This document shows, one piece after another, positions 21,435 through 31,212 of a DNA stretch of 64,000 bases. Position 1 is the first letter of the stretch. Every line of letters begins with the position of its first letter. A program made the translations under genes and the position numbers. The stretch is from Nocardiopsis sp. FIRDI 009. Its GTDB lineage: Bacteria; Actinomycetota; Actinomycetes; Streptosporangiales; Streptosporangiaceae. Location: assembly GCF_003386285.1 (NCBI RefSeq), contig NZ_QPNC01000033.1:37970-101969 (forward strand), written 5' to 3'. Below the pieces are notes generated by a model. The model was not told the origin of the DNA and did no database searches. It saw only the letters and a list, made by a program, of their open reading frames with translations.

Positions 21435-24221
21435 ATGAGACCCCCGTGGACCCGAACCGACGACCCTGACCACCGAGACCGCCCACGACCAGCGCGGACG
21501 ATCACCTCCGGACTGATCGCGCTGCTGGTGGCGCTCCCGCCGCTCTCCACCACCCCCGGCGCGACCGCGACGACGGAGCCCGTCGGCACGGACCTCGGCG
21601 CCCAGCGCGCTCACTGGCTCGAGACGGACACCCTGCTGTGGCCCGCCGCGCTCGACCCCGACCGCACCTACTCCCTGGTGTCCTCCCGGGGCGCGGACCT
21701 CGACGTCTCCGACGGCGCACTCGACGGCTCCGACATCACCGTGGAGCTGAGCGCGGACCCCGACGGCCTGACCGACGCCCAGCGCGCCGCCTGGCCCCAC
21801 CTGGCCGACCTCTCCGTCCTCACCCCGGACCGCGTCATCACCCCCCAGATACGCAGGGCCCTGACCGGTCAGCTCGCTGTCGTCGAGCACGACGAGGACG
21901 GCCGGGTCACCGCCGCGACGGGCGTCCAGATCCCCGGAGTCCTCGACGACCTCTACGCGGACGCCGCCGACGCCGACCTCGGCGCCGTCTGGGACGACCG
22001 GGGACGACCGACCGTCTCCGTGTGGGCGCCCACCGCGCAGTCGGTCCGGCTGGAGCTGTACGACGACTCCGCCACCGACGAGTTCCGCTCCGTCCCGATG
22101 CGGTTGGACCGGCGTACGGGCGTGTGGTCGGTCACCGGCCGGGAGGACTGGAAGGGCCGCTACTACACGTTCGACGTGCGCGTCTTCGCCCCCGCCACCG
22201 GACGGGTGGAGGACAACCGCGTGACCGACCCCTACAGCGTCTCGCTGGCCACCGACGCCGCCCGGTCCCACCTGGTCGACCTCGACGATCCGGCCCTCGC
22301 CCCACCGGGATGGGACGAGCGGGTCAAGCCCGAGGCCGTGCCGGTGCACGAGGCGGTCGTCTACGAGCTCCACGTCCGCGACCACTCCGTCAGCGACCCG
22401 ACCGTGGCCGAGGAGCTGCGCGGGACGTTCCGGGCGTTCGCCGAGCGGGACTCGGCGGGGATGCGGGACCTGGCCGCGCTCGCCGAGGACGGCGTCGACT
22501 ACGTGCACCTGCTGCCCGCCTACGACATCGGTTCGGTCCCCGAGGACCCCGCCGACCGGACCGAACCCGACTGCGACCTGGCCTCGTTCGCGCCCGACTC
22601 CCCCGAGCAGCAGGCGTGCGTCGGCGACACGCGCGGCGGGGACTCGTTCAACTGGGGCTACGACCCCGTCCACTACACGGTGCCCGAGGGCTCGTACGCG
22701 ACCGACCCCGACGGCCCCGCCCGGATCACCGAGTTCCGCTCCATGGTGGGCGGGCTCAACGACGCGGGGCTGCGCGTGGTGATGGACGTCGTGTACAACC
22801 ACACCTACGCGGCCGGTCAGGACGAGCGGTCGGTGCTCGACCGGATCGTGCCCGGCTACTACCACCGGCTCCTGGCGGACGGCTCGGTGTCCACCTCCAC
22901 CTGCTGCCCCAACACGGCCCCGGAGCACCTGATGATGGGGCGACTGGTCGTGGACTCGGTGACCACCTGGGCCCGCGAGTACCGCGTGGACGGCTTCCGG
23001 TTCGACCTCATGGGCCACCACCCGAAACAGAACATGCTGGACGTGCGCGAGGCGCTGGACGCGCTCACCCCGGAGGAGGACGGGGTCGACGGCTCCGAGA
23101 TCATCCTGTACGGGGAGGGCTGGAACTTCGGCGAGGTCGCCGACGACGCACGGTTCGAGCAGGCCACGCAGACCAACATGGCCGGGACCGGTATCGGCAC
23201 CTTCAACGACCGGCTGCGCGACGGGGTGCGCGGCGGCGGCCCCTTCGACGCGGACCCGCGCGTGCAGGGCTTCGGCAGCGGTCTGTACACCGACCCGAAC
23301 GCCTCCCCCGCCAACGGCACGGAGGAGCAGCAGCACGCCCGCCTGCTCGCCTACCACGACCTGATCAGGGTCGGGCTGACGGGCAACCTCCGCGACTACC
23401 GGTTCACGTCCTCCTCGGGCGAGGAGGTGACCGGCGGGGAGGTCGACTACAACGGAGCCCCGGCGGGCTACACGCTCGCTCCGGGCGAGGCGGTGACGTA
23501 CGTCGACGCGCATGACAACGAGACCCTGTACGACGCGCTCGCCTACAAGCTGCCCCAGGACACCCCGATGGCGGACCGGGTGCGTATGCAGTCGCTGTCC
23601 CTGGCCACGGCGCTGCTCGGGCAGGGCACGGCCTTCGTGCACGCGGGTTCGGAACGGCTGCGGTCGAAGTCGCTGGACCGCAACTCCTACGACTCCGGCG
23701 ACTGGTTCAACCGGTTCGACCGGGACTGCGAACGGGGCAACAACTTCGGTGTGGGCCTGCCCCCGGCGTGGGACAACGAGGACAAGTGGCCCTACGCCGC
23801 TCCGCTCCTCGCCGACCCGGCGCTGGTCGCTGACTGCGCGGCGACGGAGGCGAGCCGGGAGCGGTTCGGCGAGCTGCTGCGGATCCGCGCCTCGACACCG
23901 GCCTTCTCCCTGGGGACGGCCGAGGAGATCCAGGCGCGGCTGACCTTCCCGACCAGCGGCGCGGACGAGACCCCGGGCGTCATCACGATGCACGTGGACA
24001 CCGCGGGGCTCGACGGCGGGTGGGAGTCGGTGACGGTCGTGTTCAACGCCGGTGTCGAGACCGCCGAGGAGAGCGTGGCCGCCCTGGTCGGCGCGGACGT
24101 GCGCCTGCACCCCGTACAGGCGGACTCCACGGACCCGGTGGTGCGCGAGTCGGCCTTCGATCCGGCGACCGGCACGCTGACGGTGCCGCCCCGGACCGTC
24201 GCCGTGTTCGTCGAAGGCTGA
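21435..24221 (+). CDS. pulA: Secreted pullulanase-type alpha-1,6-glucosidase (GH13)
   Basis: The 928-residue product starts with a long signal peptide (hydrophobic LIALLVALPPLSTTPGATA). It then has an N-terminal pullulanase domain, a CBM48-like module (WAPTAQSVRLELYDD) and a GH13 barrel. Catalytic residues are the nucleophile Asp524 in DGFRFDLMG, acid/base Glu561 in LYGEGWNFGEV and Asp694 in VDAHDNET. FNWGYDPVHYTVPEGSYATDP is the pullulanase signature. It cuts alpha-1,6 branches in pullulan, amylopectin or limit dextrins outside the cell. It is a single-gene unit; no amylase or maltose transporter is adjacent. Confidence 0.92.
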   Translation: MRPPWTRTDDPDHRDRPRPARTITSGLIALLVALPPLSTTPGATATTEPVGTDLGAQRAHWLETDTLLWPAALDPDRTYSLVSSRGADLDVSDGALDGSDITVELSADPDGLTDAQRAAWPHLADLSVLTPDRVITPQIRRALTGQLAVVEHDEDGRVTAATGVQIPGVLDDLYADAADADLGAVWDDRGRPTVSVWAPTAQSVRLELYDDSATDEFRSVPMRLDRRTGVWSVTGREDWKGRYYTFDVRVFAPATGRVEDNRVTDPYSVSLATDAARSHLVDLDDPALAPPGWDERVKPEAVPVHEAVVYELHVRDHSVSDPTVAEELRGTFRAFAERDSAGMRDLAALAEDGVDYVHLLPAYDIGSVPEDPADRTEPDCDLASFAPDSPEQQACVGDTRGGDSFNWGYDPVHYTVPEGSYATDPDGPARITEFRSMVGGLNDAGLRVVMDVVYNHTYAAGQDERSVLDRIVPGYYHRLLADGSVSTSTCCPNTAPEHLMMGRLVVDSVTTWAREYRVDGFRFDLMGHHPKQNMLDVREALDALTPEEDGVDGSEIILYGEGWNFGEVADDARFEQATQTNMAGTGIGTFNDRLRDGVRGGGPFDADPRVQGFGSGLYTDPNASPANGTEEQQHARLLAYHDLIRVGLTGNLRDYRFTSSSGEEVTGGEVDYNGAPAGYTLAPGEAVTYVDAHDNETLYDALAYKLPQDTPMADRVRMQSLSLATALLGQGTAFVHAGSERLRSKSLDRNSYDSGDWFNRFDRDCERGNNFGVGLPPAWDNEDKWPYAAPLLADPALVADCAATEASRERFGELLRIRASTPAFSLGTAEEIQARLTFPTSGADETPGVITMHVDTAGLDGGWESVTVVFNAGVETAEESVAALVGADVRLHPVQADSTDPVVRESAFDPATGTLTVPPRTVAVFVEG

Positions 24222-24232
24222 GGGGGGCGACC

Positions 24233-24260
24233 CCGGTCCGGCGCGAACGGCCGGGACCGC
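24233..24260 (+). terminator. Hairpin after pullulanase
   Basis: CCGGTCCGGC pairs with GGCCGGGACCG with one bulged base, just after the pullulanase stop. It is a likely terminator without a U-tract. Confidence 0.45.
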
Positions 24261-25046
24261 TGGGGGATCCCGGCCGACGCCCCTGCGGAAGGCGCGTCCC
24301 CGGGGGCGTCCCACCAGGTGGAGGAGTCAGGGGCGGAATCCGTTTCCCACCGTTCGTGCACGCCCCCAAAGCTCCGGCACGGTTCCCGTGAGAAACCCCG
24401 TAGAACACTCCCGGTAAAAATGCCATAATGCGTTTCGGTCGGCCCGTACCGACCAGGAGAAGAACGGAATCCGAAACGTCCCGCCATCGGCAGCGCGCGT
24501 GGTGGGACGGCCTCCCGCCCGCGCCGGACCGCCGCCGCGCTCCGGTTCCGCGCGTACGCGGACGGCGGTACGCACCGCTGACGGGGGTTCGGATCCCGCG
24601 CGTGCGGCCCGGCTGCGACCCCCCAGCAGCCGGGCCGCCACCCTCGCCGGGAGACGGCCCGGGACACGTGTCCACCGCCCCGCCGCACCCCGGCCCCTGC
24701 CCCGGCGAGGGCGACGGGCGCGAGGTGCGCGAGGGCGCGGTCCCACCGGCGGCGGGGGCGGTACACGCACGCCCCGAAATCACGATCGCGGGACCGGACC
24801 GGATTTCGTTTCCCCAGCTACGGGAGATCGACGGCCCGCGGGAATTCGGTACGGAGGGAATATCGCCCCTGGAGCCGGTACCACGCCTGTTCGATCCGCC
24901 TTTTCCCAACGGTCACCGCCGCACCATGACGAGGACTCGGCGGAACCGGTCGAACAGCGGCGGGGGTCCCCGGCCCTGCCCCTCCACGGGTGTTCCCGGC
25001 GGTCCCACCCGCGGGTGGGACCGCCGGGCGACCCCACCCGCGTACG
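24261..25046. other. Long non-coding stretch downstream of pullulanase
   Basis: No open frame here has convincing protein character; those present are Pro/Arg-rich and read as shadows. The segment contains a small hairpin (GGTCGG-CCCGTA-CCGACC near 24437) with a purine-rich ribosome-binding-like GGAGAAGAA after it, but no credible start. AT-rich patches near 24410 and 24780-24860 break the otherwise GC-rich sequence. I find no RNA gene. It may hold the 3' region of the VWA operon. Confidence 0.5.
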
Positions 25047-26204
25047 TCACGCGTCCTGGTGCCTGTCCACCCAGGCGGTGAGCGGCTGGCCCTGGATGGC
25101 CGCGGCCATCAGCTCCGGGAACATGTCCGGCGTGCACGCGAACGCGGGCACGTCCATCTCCGCGAGCGCCGCCGCGTTCTCCCGGTCGTAGAAGGGCGCG
25201 CCCTCGTCGGACAGGGCGAGCAGCACCACGACCTGTGTCCCGGCGGCCTTCATCGCCGCCACCCGCTTGAGCATCTCCGCCCGGACGCCGCCCTCGTACA
25301 GGTCGCTGATCAGCACGAACACCGAGTCGTCCGGTTTGGTGATCAGCCCCTGGCAGTAGCGGATCGCCTTGTTGATGTGCGTGCCGCCGCCCAGCTGCGT
25401 CCCGAACAGCACCTCCACCGGGTCGGTCAGCTGCTCGGTCAGGTCCACCACGGCGGTGTCGAAGACCACGAGCGACGTCCTCAGCGTGCTCATCGACGCC
25501 AGCACGGCGCCGAACACGCTCGCGTAGACCACGGAGGCCGCCATCGACCCGCTCTGGTCGATCGCCAGCACGACCTCCTTCTGCACGCCCCGGCTCCGCC
25601 GCCCGTACCCGACCAGGGTCTGCGGCACGACCGTGTTGTGCTCGGGCAGGTAGTTGGCCAGGTTCCGGCGGATCGTGGCGTTCCAGTCGATGTCGGCCGC
25701 CCGGCGCGGCCGGTGCGTGCGCGCCGACCGGTCGATCGCGCCCCGCACCAGCGACGTCGTCTTCTGGGCGACCCTGCGTTCCAAGTCCTCGACGACCTTG
25801 CGCACCACGGCGCGGGCCGACTCGCGGGCCTCGTCCGGCATCACCCGGTTCAGCGACAGCAGCGTCCCCACCAGGTGCACGTCCGGTTCGACGGACCGCA
25901 TCATCTCCGGCTCCAGCAGGAGCTGGTGCAGCCCCAGCCGTTCCATGGCGTCCCGCTGCATGACCTGGACGACCGAGGTCGGGAAGTACTCCCGGATGTC
26001 CCCGAGCCACCGGGCCACCCTGGGGGCCGAGCCCCCGAGCCCGGCGCTCCTGCGCCCGGAGGCGTCACCGGTTCCGTCCCCCCGGTTGTACAGGGCCTCC
26101 AAGGCGCCGTCCATGCCCTGGTCGCCCGCGCCCAGCCCGGAGCACCGGGCCTCCCTGCCGAGCACCAGCCGCCAGCGGCGCTCGCGTTCGTCCACGGCGT
26201 TCAC
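25047..26204 (-). CDS. VWA (CoxE-like) domain protein, last gene of a MoxR-VWA operon
   Basis: In this 385-residue protein the C-terminal half is a von Willebrand A domain. The metal-ion-dependent adhesion motif is Asp216-x-Ser-x-Ser in AIDQSGSM, with GGGTHINKAI and LISDLYEGG completing it. The N-terminal half is helical. The GTG start overlaps the DUF5682 stop by 4 bp and has AAGGAG upstream. MoxR ATPases and VWA proteins work in pairs as chaperones that insert cofactors or remodel complexes; the pairing here suggests that the VWA protein carries the client. Confidence 0.82.
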   Translation of the reverse strand: MNAVDERERRWRLVLGREARCSGLGAGDQGMDGALEALYNRGDGTGDASGRRSAGLGGSAPRVARWLGDIREYFPTSVVQVMQRDAMERLGLHQLLLEPEMMRSVEPDVHLVGTLLSLNRVMPDEARESARAVVRKVVEDLERRVAQKTTSLVRGAIDRSARTHRPRRAADIDWNATIRRNLANYLPEHNTVVPQTLVGYGRRSRGVQKEVVLAIDQSGSMAASVVYASVFGAVLASMSTLRTSLVVFDTAVVDLTEQLTDPVEVLFGTQLGGGTHINKAIRYCQGLITKPDDSVFVLISDLYEGGVRAEMLKRVAAMKAAGTQVVVLLALSDEGAPFYDRENAAALAEMDVPAFACTPDMFPELMAAAIQGQPLTAWVDRHQDA

Positions 26205-28567
26205 GACCCACTCCTTCCGTTGCCGAGGATGGCCGCGACGGCGGCCAGGGCGGGGGCGGCCCGTTCGGCGTCCACCGGCCGCCGGTCGGCGGTCGGGATC
26301 CGCTCGCCGCCGCCCCCGATCCGTGCGGCGGCCTCGCCGATCTCCCGCCGTTCGGGCCCGTCGAACGCCCCGAAGGTGCGCCGCAGCAGGGGCAGGACCG
26401 ACGTGAACCGGTCCTCGGGCAGCCCCAGCAGCCAGGTGTCGATCAGCCTGAGGAGCCGGTCGTCGTGCACCAGGATGAGTCCGCTGCCCTGGAGGAAGCC
26501 CTCCAGCCAGGCCGCTGCCTCGGCTGGTTCGGCGCCCGGCGACATCGCCAACCCCAGGCGGCGGCGCAGCTCGTCCGCCTCCAGCAGCGAGGAGTCCAGG
26601 AGCATCCGGTTGACCCGCCCGGCGATCCGGCCCGGCAGCGGGTCGCGCGTGGCCAGGGCGACCAGCGCCTCCGTCCACACCCGCTCGCCCTCGCCGCCGA
26701 GCAGCGTGGCGGCGGTGTGGGTCGCGTCGATCCGCGCGACGAACTCCGCCGCCGCGTCGTCGTCCAGCCCGTGCACGGCCGGGGCGAGCCCGACGCACAC
26801 CCTGCGCAGGATCTGCTCGGCGACCGCGCGCAGGTGCGTGTCGTCGGTGCCGCGCACGTCCCCGTACCGTGCCGACCGCGCCAGCGGGGGCAGCGCCGCC
26901 ATCAGGTGCGTGACGTCGCTGTCGGTGGCGGCCCGGTCCGTGAGCAGGGACAGCACCTCGGGCAGGGCGTCGCCGAGCTCGGCGAACAGGCACTGCTCGG
27001 TGAGCGAGGTCAGCGTGGGCAGCGGCGCCTCACGCGCCTGGTGGACGACCCTGGCCGTCGCCGCCGACTCCACCGTGGTCCCCCACTGGCTGGCCTCGAT
27101 GAGCGCGACGTCCATGTCCGGTTCCCACCGGATCCGCCACGTCTCGCGGAACGTGCCCTTCTGGCCCCGGTCGGGGGTGCGCGGCACGCCCCACTCGACC
27201 CCGAGCAGCCGCAGCCGGTGCAGCAGCACCCCGCGTTCGCGCTGGCCGTCCCTGCGCAGGTCGAGGTCGAGGTCGCGGTCGAACGGCTCGGGCTTGAGCC
27301 GCAGCCGCTTCTGCGCCGCCGTCACGTCGCGCTGCAACGGCACCATCGGGGTCGACGGCGGCACCGACCCCATGCGCTCGCCGACCGACATCCGCCCGTG
27401 GACCAGCGCCGCCCGGGTCGGTTCGCCCTCGCACAGCACGGCGGTGAGCGCCTCGGACACCTCGTCGAGCCCGGCGAGCGGCCGCCCGCGCAGGACGGCG
27501 AGGCTCTCGGCCAGCCGCACCCCCTCGATGACGTGCGACGACGACACGTGCTGCCCCTCCTCGCGGAGCAGGCGCGCGGCGTCGGCCAGCCACCGGTGCA
27601 CCGGCCGGTCGGGGGCGGTGAACAGGTGGTGGTACCAGCCGGGGGCGGTCACACCGGCCCCGTACCCGCTGGCGGTGGCCAGGCGGCCGTGCGTCCACGG
27701 CACCCAGGTGGCGGTGACCTTCGCCTTGGGCAGCCCCCTGAGCAGGGCGGTGTCGTCCTTGGCCGGGTGGTCGGCGACGTCGCGCAGGGCGGGCGCGTGC
27801 CAGGCTCCGCACACGACCGCCACGCGTTCGTGCCCCTGTTTGAGGACGGCGCGCAGGGTCTGACGCATGTACGCCTCGCGGCGGGCGTCCCGGCCCGTCT
27901 CCGGCCCGGCCTCGGCGCGGACGGCGGCCATCGCGTCGGCGATCGCGGGGAACGGGGAGGGCTCCCCGTCGCGCCGCTGCTCGACGACGTCGTCCCACCA
28001 GCGTTCGGCGTCGTCGTACCCGGCGGCCTCGGCGAGCACACCGAGCGGGTCGGCCCGGACGCGTTCGTCCCCGACGGCCGTCGGGGCGGTGGACGCGTCC
28101 TGATCACCCGGGGGAGGACCGTCGGCCCCGTCGCCCCAAGGCGGGCCGTCGGCGCTCCGGTCCCTCTCCCGCTCGGCCCCGGTCTCGGCGCGGGCGACCC
28201 GGTCGGCCAGGGTGTGGGCGGCGGGCAGGTCGCAGAAGCGCACCGGCACGCCGGCGGAGACCGCGTACCGCAGCGCCGCCCACTCCGGGGAGAAGCTCGC
28301 GAACGGCCAGAACGCCCACCCGTCACGGGAGGCGGCGGTCGCCGGTCCGCCCCTGGCCGCGTCGTTCACGTACGCCAGCAGGGCCACGGGGGGCTCCAGC
28401 TCCCCCACCAGGTGGGTGAGCGCGTCCGCCTCCGGCGGCCCCTCGATCAGCACCGCGTCGGGTTCGATCTCCTCCAGGGCCGCCCGGACGGCCCGGGCCG
28501 ACCCCGGGCCGTGGTGCCGCACGCCCAGGACGTGCAGCCCGCTCGTGTCCAGTCGGGCTCGGGCCAT
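26201..28567 (-). CDS. DUF5682-family protein
   Basis: This 788-residue protein of unknown activity has an N-terminal portion (HVLGVRHHGPGSARAVRAAL, AVLIEGPPEADAL, VRFCDLPAAH) that resembles TraB/EreA-like folds with conserved His and Glu residues; HERVAVVCGAWHAPAL is a second conserved segment. The remainder is helical. The ATG shares one base with the stop of the MoxR gene. Members of this family are nearly always found with a MoxR-type ATPase and a VWA gene, so it is likely a third partner of that machine. Possible enzymatic activity of the N-terminal domain is inference. Confidence 0.75.
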   Translation of the reverse strand: MARARLDTSGLHVLGVRHHGPGSARAVRAALEEIEPDAVLIEGPPEADALTHLVGELEPPVALLAYVNDAARGGPATAASRDGWAFWPFASFSPEWAALRYAVSAGVPVRFCDLPAAHTLADRVARAETGAERERDRSADGPPWGDGADGPPPGDQDASTAPTAVGDERVRADPLGVLAEAAGYDDAERWWDDVVEQRRDGEPSPFPAIADAMAAVRAEAGPETGRDARREAYMRQTLRAVLKQGHERVAVVCGAWHAPALRDVADHPAKDDTALLRGLPKAKVTATWVPWTHGRLATASGYGAGVTAPGWYHHLFTAPDRPVHRWLADAARLLREEGQHVSSSHVIEGVRLAESLAVLRGRPLAGLDEVSEALTAVLCEGEPTRAALVHGRMSVGERMGSVPPSTPMVPLQRDVTAAQKRLRLKPEPFDRDLDLDLRRDGQRERGVLLHRLRLLGVEWGVPRTPDRGQKGTFRETWRIRWEPDMDVALIEASQWGTTVESAATARVVHQAREAPLPTLTSLTEQCLFAELGDALPEVLSLLTDRAATDSDVTHLMAALPPLARSARYGDVRGTDDTHLRAVAEQILRRVCVGLAPAVHGLDDDAAAEFVARIDATHTAATLLGGEGERVWTEALVALATRDPLPGRIAGRVNRMLLDSSLLEADELRRRLGLAMSPGAEPAEAAAWLEGFLQGSGLILVHDDRLLRLIDTWLLGLPEDRFTSVLPLLRRTFGAFDGPERREIGEAAARIGGGGERIPTADRRPVDAERAAPALAAVAAILGNGRSGS

Positions 28568-29682
28568 CAGGCGCCCACCTCGCGGCACGCCCGGTAGAAC
28601 TCGCCCCACCCGTCGCGGGTGCGCGCGACGGTCTCCAGGTACTCGCGCCAGACCACGCCGTCGGACACCCGGTCCTGGACGACGGCGCCCTGGATTCCGG
28701 CCGCCACGTCCGCGGGACGCAGCAGGCCGTCGCCGAAGTGCGCGGCCAGCGCCATGCCGTTGGTGATCACCGAGATGGCCTCGGCGGTGCTCAGGGTGCC
28801 GCTGGGCGACTTGAGCTTGGTCCCGTTGTCCTCGGTCACGCCCGAGCGCAGCTCGCGGAAGACCGTGACCACGCGCTGGATCTCGGTGAGGCTGGTCGGC
28901 ACCTCCGGCAGGTCGAGCGACCGCCCCAGCTGCTCCACCCGCTGGGTGACGATGCGGATCTCGTCCTCCACGCTGTCCGGGACCGGCAGCACCACCGTGT
29001 TGAAGCGGCGGCGCAGCGCGCTGGACAGGTCGTTGACCCCGCGGTCGCGGTCGTTGGCGGTCGCGATGACGTTGAACCCGCGCCGCGCCTGGACCTCGGT
29101 CCCCAGCTCCGCGACGGGCAGCGACTTCTCCGACAGCACGGTGATCAGGCCGTCCTGCACGTCGGAGGGCATGCGGGTGAGCTCCTCGATGCGCGCGATC
29201 GACCCGCGCGCCATCGCCGTCATCACCGGGCTGGGCACGAGCGCCGCCTCGGACGGCCCCTCGGCGAGCAGCCGCGCGTAGTTCCACCCGTACCGGACGG
29301 CCTCCTCGGAGGTGCCCGCGGTGCCCTGCACCAGGAGGGTGGAGTCACCGGCGACGGCCGCCGCGAGGTGCTCGGACAGCCAGGTCTTGGCCGTGCCCGG
29401 CACACCGATGAGCAGCAGCGCGCGGTCGGTGGCCAGGGTGGCCACGGCGACCTCCACGACTCGGCGCGACCCGATGTACTTGGGCGTGATCTCCGTCCCG
29501 TCCTCCAACGTGGTGCCCATCAGGTACTGGGTGACGGCCCAGGGGGAGAGCTTCCAGCCGGGCGGGCGCTGGCGGTCGTCCGTCTTGGCCAGCGCCTCCA
29601 GTTCGGCGGCGTAGGTCTGTTCGGCGTGGGGGCGCAGTGCCTGCGACGCGTCGGTGCCGATGGAGGGGGTGCTGCTGGTCAA
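28567..29682 (-). CDS. MoxR-like AAA+ ATPase
   Basis: This 371-residue AAA+ ATPase has Walker A GVPGTAKT at 93-100, a Walker B-like IARIEEL near 162-168, sensor 1 in VIATANDRDRG and the arginine-finger region SSALRRRFNTV. It starts at TTG; the ribosome-binding site AAGGAG lies in the final codons of the preceding gene 6 bp before that start, which ties its translation to the upstream gene. It is the motor of the five-gene operon and would remodel complexes together with the VWA and DUF5682 proteins. Confidence 0.85.
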   Translation of the reverse strand: MTSSTPSIGTDASQALRPHAEQTYAAELEALAKTDDRQRPPGWKLSPWAVTQYLMGTTLEDGTEITPKYIGSRRVVEVAVATLATDRALLLIGVPGTAKTWLSEHLAAAVAGDSTLLVQGTAGTSEEAVRYGWNYARLLAEGPSEAALVPSPVMTAMARGSIARIEELTRMPSDVQDGLITVLSEKSLPVAELGTEVQARRGFNVIATANDRDRGVNDLSSALRRRFNTVVLPVPDSVEDEIRIVTQRVEQLGRSLDLPEVPTSLTEIQRVVTVFRELRSGVTEDNGTKLKSPSGTLSTAEAISVITNGMALAAHFGDGLLRPADVAAGIQGAVVQDRVSDGVVWREYLETVARTRDGWGEFYRACREVGA

Positions 29683-31212
29683 CTAGAGCTCCTTGTGCAT
29701 GTCGAGACGGAAGCGGAGGAGTTCCCTCAGGCGGAGGAAGGCGTCGGCCTCGGCACCGCCGCGCGGCGGGTCGTCCGGCAGGTCGGCGAGGTGGTCGGGG
29801 GGCAGGCGCTCGGCCGCCAGGTCGCAGAGGGAGCGGTAGGCGGAGGGTGAACGGCCCTGCTTGGGGGCCGGTCCGCCCAGCCGGTCGAGGAACAGCTCGC
29901 ACAGCTCGCGGTCCCAGGGGTCGCCGACCGCATGGGCCAGGTGGGCGAGGTCGGCGTCGCGGGTCTTGGCCCGGCTCCGGTCGCGCGCGGCGGCCAGGGC
30001 CACCGAGCAGCGCTCCTTGGCGGGGAGCACGCCCAGCAGGGCCTCCACGTGGACCGCCTCGCGGCCGCGGGCGGTGTCGGCGAGCTGCCCCACCAGCCCC
30101 CCGCCCAGGAAGCCGAGCACGGCGCGCGCCCACTCAGGATCCGCCTGGAGGCCGACGGCGTTGGCGAGCGCGTCCCGCAGACGGACCTCGCGCGCCGCGT
30201 CGGCCGCGGCGAAGACCTCACCGGGGGTGGTGTCGAACAGGTCGGTCCACACGTCCAGGGGCGCGTGCGTGATCAGGGCCCAGGTCCGCTCGAAGACCTC
30301 GCCGGAGCGGGGGGGCTCGGGGACGACCAGGGCCAGGTCGCGCAGGACGTCGGTGCGGGCGGCGTCGACGTCGTCGACCACCAGTTCCCCGCGTCCGCCG
30401 AGCCGGGCGTGCTCGCGGACGTACCCGCGCAGGCGGTCGGCGTGCGCGCTGTCGGGGAGCCGGGTGAGCAGGGACAGGGCCAGACCGCGCACGTTGGCGG
30501 CCTTGTCGTCCAGGACGCGGTCCAGGAACGCGGCGTCGCCGGGGACCGGGCCGGTGGAGAAGGTGTCGAGCAGGCGGCGGCGCCATTCCGCCCTGCCCAG
30601 CCCGTCCCACACCGCCTCCAGGAGCGCGCGGGCGGCGTCCGGGTCGATCGCGCGCAGTGCGGCGAGGGCGCGGCGGCGTTCGGAGGGGGTGCCGTCGGTC
30701 CAGTCCCGCTCGACGAACGTGTCGCCGGGCAGCGGTTCGGCGGTCACGTACTCCCACCGCTCGTTGAGTCCGGCCAACCAGCGGCCCCGGGCGCCGACGG
30801 CGGCGGCGACGGCGGGGCGCAGTCGGCTGTCGCGCTCACCGCGTTCGAGCAGGGCGGGGATGTTGGCGCGGTCCACCTCGCGGCCGGTGGCCGCGACCAG
30901 TGCCAGCCACTCGGGGAGGAGTTCGGGCCGCTGGGCCAGGATCAGCGCGAGCCGGTGCGCGGCCGCGCCCTCGATCCGGGGCGGTTCGTCCCCGGGGTCC
31001 GGGGCGACGGGTTCGGCGGTTCCGGGCGTGTACCCGGCCGCCCGCCGGACCGTGGCCAGGGCCGCGCGGTCCAGCAGGGCCTCGGCGCCCTCGGCGGCGG
31101 GGGTGTCGGGAAGGTCGGGGGTGGCGGGCACGGCGCGGCGGGCGGTGCCCACGAGGGCGGTGGAGACCAGCCGGTCCCACGAGTCGGCGGGGGCCAGGGG
31201 GTCCGGTGTCAC
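29683..31212 (-). CDS. DUF5691-family protein
   Basis: This 509-residue, largely helical protein begins SWDRLVSTALVGTARR, typical of DUF5691, and continues with HEAT-like helical pairs (ALAALRAIDPDAARALLEAVW, NVRGLALSLLTRLPDSAHADRL). No catalytic motif is seen. The GTG start overlaps the SWIM gene stop by 4 bp. It is consistently encoded between the SWIM and MoxR genes in operons of this type, which suggests a scaffold or adaptor role. No experimental function is known to me. Confidence 0.75.
   Translation of the reverse strand: MTPDPLAPADSWDRLVSTALVGTARRAVPATPDLPDTPAAEGAEALLDRAALATVRRAAGYTPGTAEPVAPDPGDEPPRIEGAAAHRLALILAQRPELLPEWLALVAATGREVDRANIPALLERGERDSRLRPAVAAAVGARGRWLAGLNERWEYVTAEPLPGDTFVERDWTDGTPSERRRALAALRAIDPDAARALLEAVWDGLGRAEWRRRLLDTFSTGPVPGDAAFLDRVLDDKAANVRGLALSLLTRLPDSAHADRLRGYVREHARLGGRGELVVDDVDAARTDVLRDLALVVPEPPRSGEVFERTWALITHAPLDVWTDLFDTTPGEVFAAADAAREVRLRDALANAVGLQADPEWARAVLGFLGGGLVGQLADTARGREAVHVEALLGVLPAKERCSVALAAARDRSRAKTRDADLAHLAHAVGDPWDRELCELFLDRLGGPAPKQGRSPSAYRSLCDLAAERLPPDHLADLPDDPPRGGAEADAFLRLRELLRFRLDMHKEL

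Noticed and set aside
21210..24314. 1034-codon minus-strand frame opposite the pullulanase gene
   Set aside because: Composition is low-complexity Val/Gly/Arg and the plus strand holds a complete pullulanase.
24580..24615. tRNA-like T-arm (GGGGGTTCGGATCCC) in the gap after pullulanase
   Set aside because: The loop has G where every tRNA has A58, and no anticodon or acceptor arm can be folded around it.
24428..25081. Long plus-strand open frame overlapping the VWA gene end
   Set aside because: The product is Pro/Arg-rich with no motif and no ribosome-binding site; it overlaps a real gene on the other strand.
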